Source of the DNA: Pseudomonadota bacterium
GTDB taxonomy: Bacteria; Pseudomonadota; Alphaproteobacteria; Rhizobiales; Beijerinckiaceae
DNA length: 9,653 bases
Direction of reading: 5' to 3'
Assembly: GCA_021812505.1 (NCBI GenBank)
Contig: JAKANG010000017.1
Location: forward strand, 1-9,653
The position numbers were made by a program, and so were the translations under genes. Shown here one piece after another: positions 6,001-9,653 of the stretch (positions are counted from its first letter, which is position 1; every line of letters begins with the position of its first letter). The notes under the pieces are model-generated. The model was not told the origin of the DNA, searched no databases, and worked only from the letters and a program-made list of their open reading frames with translations.

Positions 6001-6020
6001 CATCGCCAACGAGGTCGAAC

Positions 6021-6494
6021 ATGACCGACACGCTCGCCAGCCCGCCCCTCTTTCTCGAAGACCTTTATCTCGTCCAGCACTTTTCGAGCGGATCGCAGGA
6101 GGTGACGGCCGAGGCGATAAAAACCTTCGCCAAGGCATTCGACCCGCAGCCCTTTCACACCGACGAAGCCGCGGCCGAAAACACATTTTTCGCCGGCCTC
6201 GCGGCCAGCGGCTGGCATGTCGCCGCGCTCACCATGAAGCTGCTGGTCGGCGAGCGCGCCTTCATCGCCAACGGGATCGTCGGCGCCGGCGGCGAGATTT
6301 CCTGGCCGCGCCCGACCCGGCCCGGCGACATTCTCAGCGTGGACAGCGAAGTGACCGAGATCGCGCCGTCGCGCTCGCGGCCCGACCGCGGCATCGTGAC
6401 CCTGCGCAGCGAAACCCGCAATCAGCGCGGCGAAATCGCGCAGGTCCTGACGTCAAAGCTGGTCGTGATGCGGCGCGTCGGCGGCCTCCCCTGA
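6021..6494 (+). CDS. MaoC-type dehydratase (hot-dog fold)
   Basis: A 157-residue single hot-dog-domain protein of the MaoC/(R)-specific enoyl-CoA hydratase superfamily. The catalytic-type motif is FDPQPFHTDEAAA at residues 40-52, with Asp41 and His46, followed by FFAGLAASGWHVAALTMKLLV (56-76) and SWPRPTRPGDILSVDSEV (94-111), all typical. The true substrate is unknown; close relatives are annotated only as MaoC-family dehydratases. The chosen start is ATG 6021, with GAGG at 6011-6014. The frame extends to an ATG at 5988, but that codon has no such site and lies close to the proposed promoter. It is divergent from hxlR, suggesting control by it. Its last 42 bases overlap the 3' end of the convergent aas-type gene. 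Confidence 0.9.
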   Translation: MTDTLASPPLFLEDLYLVQHFSSGSQEVTAEAIKTFAKAFDPQPFHTDEAAAENTFFAGLAASGWHVAALTMKLLVGERAFIANGIVGAGGEISWPRPTRPGDILSVDSEVTEIAPSRSRPDRGIVTLRSETRNQRGEIAQVLTSKLVVMRRVGGLP

Positions 6495-9400
6495 ATCCGC
6501 GCCATTGTCTCCGCGCTCCGCCACCGCCCTACTCAAGGCGGGATAATCGATCTTGCCGGAGCCCAGCAGCGGCAAGCTGTCCATCACCACGATCTTGGCG
6601 GGGAACATCAATTCCGAGGCGCCGCGCGCCTTGGCGGAGGCGATGAAATCGGCGCGGCTCACCCCGGCATGTTCGGTGCAGAGGACGATTTTTTCGCCCT
6701 TGCGCGGGTCCGGTTGCGCCACCGCCGCGACCCTGGCGGCCGGCCAGCACAAGGCGGCGAGATTTTCCACCGCCGCCAGCGAGATCATTTCGCCGCCGAC
6801 CTTGGCGAAACGCTTGGCGCGGCCCTTGATCGTGATGAAGCCGTCGCGGTCGATGGACACGATGTCGCCGGTGTCGTGCCAGCCGCCGGGCGGCGGCTCC
6901 ACCACGCCGGGATTTTCCGCGCGCAAATAGCCGAGCATGACATTAGGGCCGCGCACGGAAAGCCGCGCGCCGTCATGGATCCCTTCGATCCTTTCGAGCC
7001 GTGGCTCCATGCCGGGGCAGATCAGGCCGACCGTGCCGAAACGGTTGAACATCGGCGTGTTGAGCGCCAGCACCGGCGAGGTTTCGGTGACGCCATAGCC
7101 TTCGAGCAGGCGCAGGCCGAATTTTTCGCCGTAAAGGCGGCGCGTTGATTCCCTGACCGCCTCGGCCCCGGCGATGACATAGCGCAGCGAACGCAGATCA
7201 TAGGGATGCGCGGAACGGGCATAGCCGTTGAGCAGAGTGTCGGTCCCGAACAGGATCGTGGCGTTGCTGCCGTAGATCAGCTCCGGGATCACGCGGTAAT
7301 GCAGCGGCGAGGGATAGAGAAAGATCGGCACGCCGGAAACCAGCGGCAGGACGAGGCCGCCCGTCAGGCCGAAGGAATGGAAGATCGGCAATACGTTGAA
7401 CAACCGGTCGGTGGGGCCGAAATCGATGCGGGCGGCGACCTGGGCGACATTGGCGAGAATGTTGCGGTGGGATAGGGCGACGCCCTTGGGCGCGCCCTCC
7501 GAGCCCGAGGTGAACAGGATCACGCCGAGGTCGTCGGGCTTCGCCCTGGCGAGCGGCGCGCCGCATTTGAGGAAGGCGCGGAGCTTGTCGAACCCAGAGA
7601 TCGTGTCGCGCAGGTCTTCGAGATAGACGAAGGCGATGGTTTCCCCGGCGCGATCGACGATCGCCTGCAACCGCGCCTTTTCGATGAAGGCGCGCGAGGT
7701 GACGATGGTTTCGACATTGGCCGCCGTGCAAGCGGCGACGATATTGGCCGGGCCGGCGGTGAAATTGATCATGGCCGGCGGGCGATTGGCCGAGATCAGG
7801 CCGAGAAAGGCGGCGCCTGCGCCATTGGCGTTGGGCAGCATCAGCCCGACCGGCTCGCCGGCCGGCGCGAGGCGCGCGAATTTCTTGGCCAACAGGCGGG
7901 CGCCGATCAGCAGCCTGCGATAGGAAAGCGCCGGCGAGGCCGGGTCTTGCAACGCGATGCGGCTCATGCCGTGTTTTCGCGCGGCGTCGGCCACAGCGGT
8001 GAAAACCGTTTTCTCGACATCCGTTGTGCGGAACAGCAAATCGGACATGATCTGATAGAGCGCGGCGCCCGCCGCCTGCCGACGCGCCTTGCCGACGAGC
8101 GCCTCGTCGATTTTCAGCTCGACCGGCTCCAGAATCGTCACCGTCACCTTGTTGAGGAAACGGCGCGGCGCCTGAGCGCGCGAGAGGCGAGAAAAGGCCG
8201 AGGCTTCAAGCCCGTCGATGCGGGCGGGAACGATCGTGCGGCCGGATTTTTCCGCGATCATGCCGGCGCCGTCATAGACTTTCATCAGCGAGCCGGTGAC
8301 GGTGAGGCGGCCTTCAGGGAAGATCACCAAAGTCTCGCCGTTGCGCACCGCATGGATCAGGCCGCGCGTCGCCATCGGCTTGGTCGGATCGAGCGGATAG
8401 ACGCGCACCAGCCGCAGGAAAGGCTTGACCCACCAGCGCCGGGCGATGCCGGTGTCGATGGCGAAGATCGGATCGTGGTCGAGCAGCGACAAAGCCAGCG
8501 CCGCATCGAGGAAGGACACATGGTTGAGCGCGATGACCGCGTTCGGCCCGGCCTTGGCGATATTGTCGCGCCCCTTCACCTCCAGCCGGTAGAAGGCGCG
8601 AAACAGGATGGAGACGAAATCGCGCATCGGGCTGGTCGGCAGGCGGAAGAACATCCAGACCGCGCCGATGAGGGCGACGCCGGCCATCAGCGCGAAGACG
8701 CCGTCTATGCTCAAGCCCGCCTTCTGGAGCGCGGCGGTCGCCAGCCCGCCCACGGTCATGAAGGCGGAGTTGAGCACATTGATCGCGGCGACGATGCGGG
8801 CGCGTTTTTCCACCGGCGCCCAGGCCTGCGCCGCCGCGAAACTCGGCACCGCCAGCACGCCGCCGGCGACCGCCATGCCGGCGAGATCGAAACCGACGCG
8901 CCAGGCGGGCGGCTGTCGGAAAAAGACGTCCAGCGCGAGCGGCGCCGCCTCGACCGGCATGGAATGGAGGGCGAAGGCGAGATCCGCCGCAAATGCGCCG
9001 AGGACAAGCGTCGCGACCGGCGCCGGCAGCAGCACGATGCGTCCGGCGCAAAAGAACGCGCCGAGGCCGGAGCCGAGCGCGACCGAAATGGCGAAGACGC
9101 TGAGATAGACGCTGACCACCATCTCCTCGCCGCCCATGCGCAATTTGATCATTGGCGGCAAGAGGGAAAGCGCGATGGCGCCGAACATCCAGAACAGGCT
9201 GACCATGACGCCGGCGATCCACAGCCTCCTGTCGGACCACAGGTCAAACAGCAGCGCACCGGTCGAGCGGAAAATATTGGCGTCGATCCTCAGGTCCGGC
9301 GCCTTGCCGCCCGTCGCGGGGATGAAACGGCTGGCGATATAACAGGCCAGGGCCACCGCCAGCAGGAAGCCCGAGATTTGCGAAGGGTCGCCGCCGCCGC

Positions 9401-9629
9401 GCGAGGCGAGGCCGCCGACGATCGTGCCGAGCAGGATGGCGATGAAGGTCGCGCCCTCGATCAAGGCGTTGCCGGTGGGCAGTTCTGATTTCTGCAGATG
9501 GTCGGGCAGGATGCCGTATTTGATCGGCCCAAAAAGCGTCGAAAGGATTCCAAACAGCGCCAACGCGACGAGCAACACCGGTACGGAGGCATAAAAAAAG
9601 CCGGCGACCGCGATCGCCACGGCGAGCAT
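6453..9629 (-). CDS. aas: LplT-PlsC-Aas fusion: MFS lysophospholipid transporter part, acyltransferase, acyl-ACP synthetase (N-terminus missing or interrupted)
   Basis: 1058 codons in three parts. Residues 1-335 are an LplT-like MFS transporter (FGPIKYGILPDHL, GNALIEGATFIAILLGTIVGG), but the first two to three membrane helices are missing. Residues about 335-520 are a PlsC acyltransferase with NHVSFLD (His370, Asp375) and FPEGRLTVTGS at 437-447. The rest is an adenylating acyl-ACP/acyl-CoA synthetase: FTSGSEGAPKG at 706-716, GYGVTETSP at 844-852, WHDTGD at 917-922, GRAKRFAKVGGEMIS at 936-950 and terminal Lys1026 in LGSGKIDY. In E. coli the separate proteins LplT and Aas flip lyso-phosphatidylethanolamine inward and re-acylate it; this fusion would do both at the inner membrane. 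ATG 9629 has no ribosome-binding site and lies inside conserved MFS sequence. An in-frame TAG sits four codons upstream (9641-9639), with homologous-looking sequence continuing to the window edge. Confidence 0.92.
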   Translation of the reverse strand: MLAVAIAVAGFFYASVPVLLVALALFGILSTLFGPIKYGILPDHLQKSELPTGNALIEGATFIAILLGTIVGGLASRGGGDPSQISGFLLAVALACYIASRFIPATGGKAPDLRIDANIFRSTGALLFDLWSDRRLWIAGVMVSLFWMFGAIALSLLPPMIKLRMGGEEMVVSVYLSVFAISVALGSGLGAFFCAGRIVLLPAPVATLVLGAFAADLAFALHSMPVEAAPLALDVFFRQPPAWRVGFDLAGMAVAGGVLAVPSFAAAQAWAPVEKRARIVAAINVLNSAFMTVGGLATAALQKAGLSIDGVFALMAGVALIGAVWMFFRLPTSPMRDFVSILFRAFYRLEVKGRDNIAKAGPNAVIALNHVSFLDAALALSLLDHDPIFAIDTGIARRWWVKPFLRLVRVYPLDPTKPMATRGLIHAVRNGETLVIFPEGRLTVTGSLMKVYDGAGMIAEKSGRTIVPARIDGLEASAFSRLSRAQAPRRFLNKVTVTILEPVELKIDEALVGKARRQAAGAALYQIMSDLLFRTTDVEKTVFTAVADAARKHGMSRIALQDPASPALSYRRLLIGARLLAKKFARLAPAGEPVGLMLPNANGAGAAFLGLISANRPPAMINFTAGPANIVAACTAANVETIVTSRAFIEKARLQAIVDRAGETIAFVYLEDLRDTISGFDKLRAFLKCGAPLARAKPDDLGVILFTSGSEGAPKGVALSHRNILANVAQVAARIDFGPTDRLFNVLPIFHSFGLTGGLVLPLVSGVPIFLYPSPLHYRVIPELIYGSNATILFGTDTLLNGYARSAHPYDLRSLRYVIAGAEAVRESTRRLYGEKFGLRLLEGYGVTETSPVLALNTPMFNRFGTVGLICPGMEPRLERIEGIHDGARLSVRGPNVMLGYLRAENPGVVEPPPGGWHDTGDIVSIDRDGFITIKGRAKRFAKVGGEMISLAAVENLAALCWPAARVAAVAQPDPRKGEKIVLCTEHAGVSRADFIASAKARGASELMFPAKIVVMDSLPLLGSGKIDYPALSRAVAERGDNGADSGEAADAPHHDQL

Positions 9630-9638
9630 TTCGGTCAG

Positions 9639-9641
9639 CTA
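9639..9641 (-). other. In-frame TAG inside the MFS part of the aas-type gene
   Basis: Read leftward from the window edge, the codons are AQRL-stop-LTEMLAVA. LplT-type proteins carry a loop here of the general form (A/K)-x-x-(V/L)-K-x-x-E, joining directly to the next helix, so the stop falls where a Lys or similar residue is expected. AAG to TAG is a single change. Only four codons are visible beyond it, so the upstream continuity cannot be confirmed from this window. Confidence 0.55.
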
Positions 9642-9653
9642 CAGGCGTTGCGC

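Noticed and set aside
5988..6020. An upstream ATG start for the MaoC-type gene
   Set aside because: No ribosome-binding site precedes it, and the added residues are not typical; ATG 6021 has GAGG at suitable spacing.
7947..9488. A 513-codon open frame on the + strand opposite the aas-type gene
   Set aside because: It is rich in Arg, His, Asp and Glu with no recognisable fold, and is the opposite-strand shadow of a well-supported GC-rich gene with clear catalytic motifs.

Overview
The window is high-GC, densely packed bacterial chromosome. The set of families (uptake [NiFe] hydrogenase, HxlR regulator, short PhnA-domain protein, three-part LplT/PlsC/acyl-ACP synthetase protein, TrxC next to DinB) and the GC-rich inverted-repeat intergenic element suggest an alphaproteobacterium, most likely Hyphomicrobiales (Rhizobiales) of the Beijerinckiaceae/Methylocystaceae/Rhodoblastus kind. 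This placement is an inference from gene style, not a proof.

Layout. (1) Positions 3-1250 (+) hold the C-terminal two thirds of a [NiFe]-hydrogenase large subunit, complete through its nickel-binding and protease-cleavage end. (2) A convergent gap at 1251-1399 holds a paired palindromic repeat. (3) A minus-strand block runs leftward from 3829: a small hypothetical gene, thioredoxin 2 (trxC), DNA polymerase IV (dinB) and an isoprenylcysteine-methyltransferase-like membrane protein. (4) A plus-strand pair at 3959-5165 encodes an ECHDC3-type crotonase-fold protein and a CoA-binding protein, one base apart. (5) Minus-strand phnA-domain and hxlR genes follow, with hxlR divergent from (6) a MaoC-type dehydratase at 6021-6494. 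(7) From 6453 to the right edge lies a very long minus-strand gene joining a lysophospholipid flippase-like MFS part, a PlsC acyltransferase and an acyl-ACP synthetase.

Functionally this is a set of small, mostly housekeeping units: hydrogen oxidation at the left edge, thiol redox and translesion DNA synthesis, acyl-CoA handling (crotonase, CoA-binding protein, MaoC), and lysophospholipid recycling at the right edge. I see no phage, insertion sequence, CRISPR, tRNA or rRNA, and no convincing undescribed multi-gene system.

The most unusual points are at two gene ends. The trxC reading frame has no stop where the thioredoxin fold ends, and the dinB frame has no standard start codon ahead of its catalytic strand; the two frames differ by one base. 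At the right edge the aas-type gene has an in-frame TAG inside what looks like conserved MFS sequence. Both look like frame or nonsense lesions (real or from sequencing), or a non-standard translation arrangement. The crotonase-fold protein also lacks both canonical catalytic glutamates, as expected for its subfamily.
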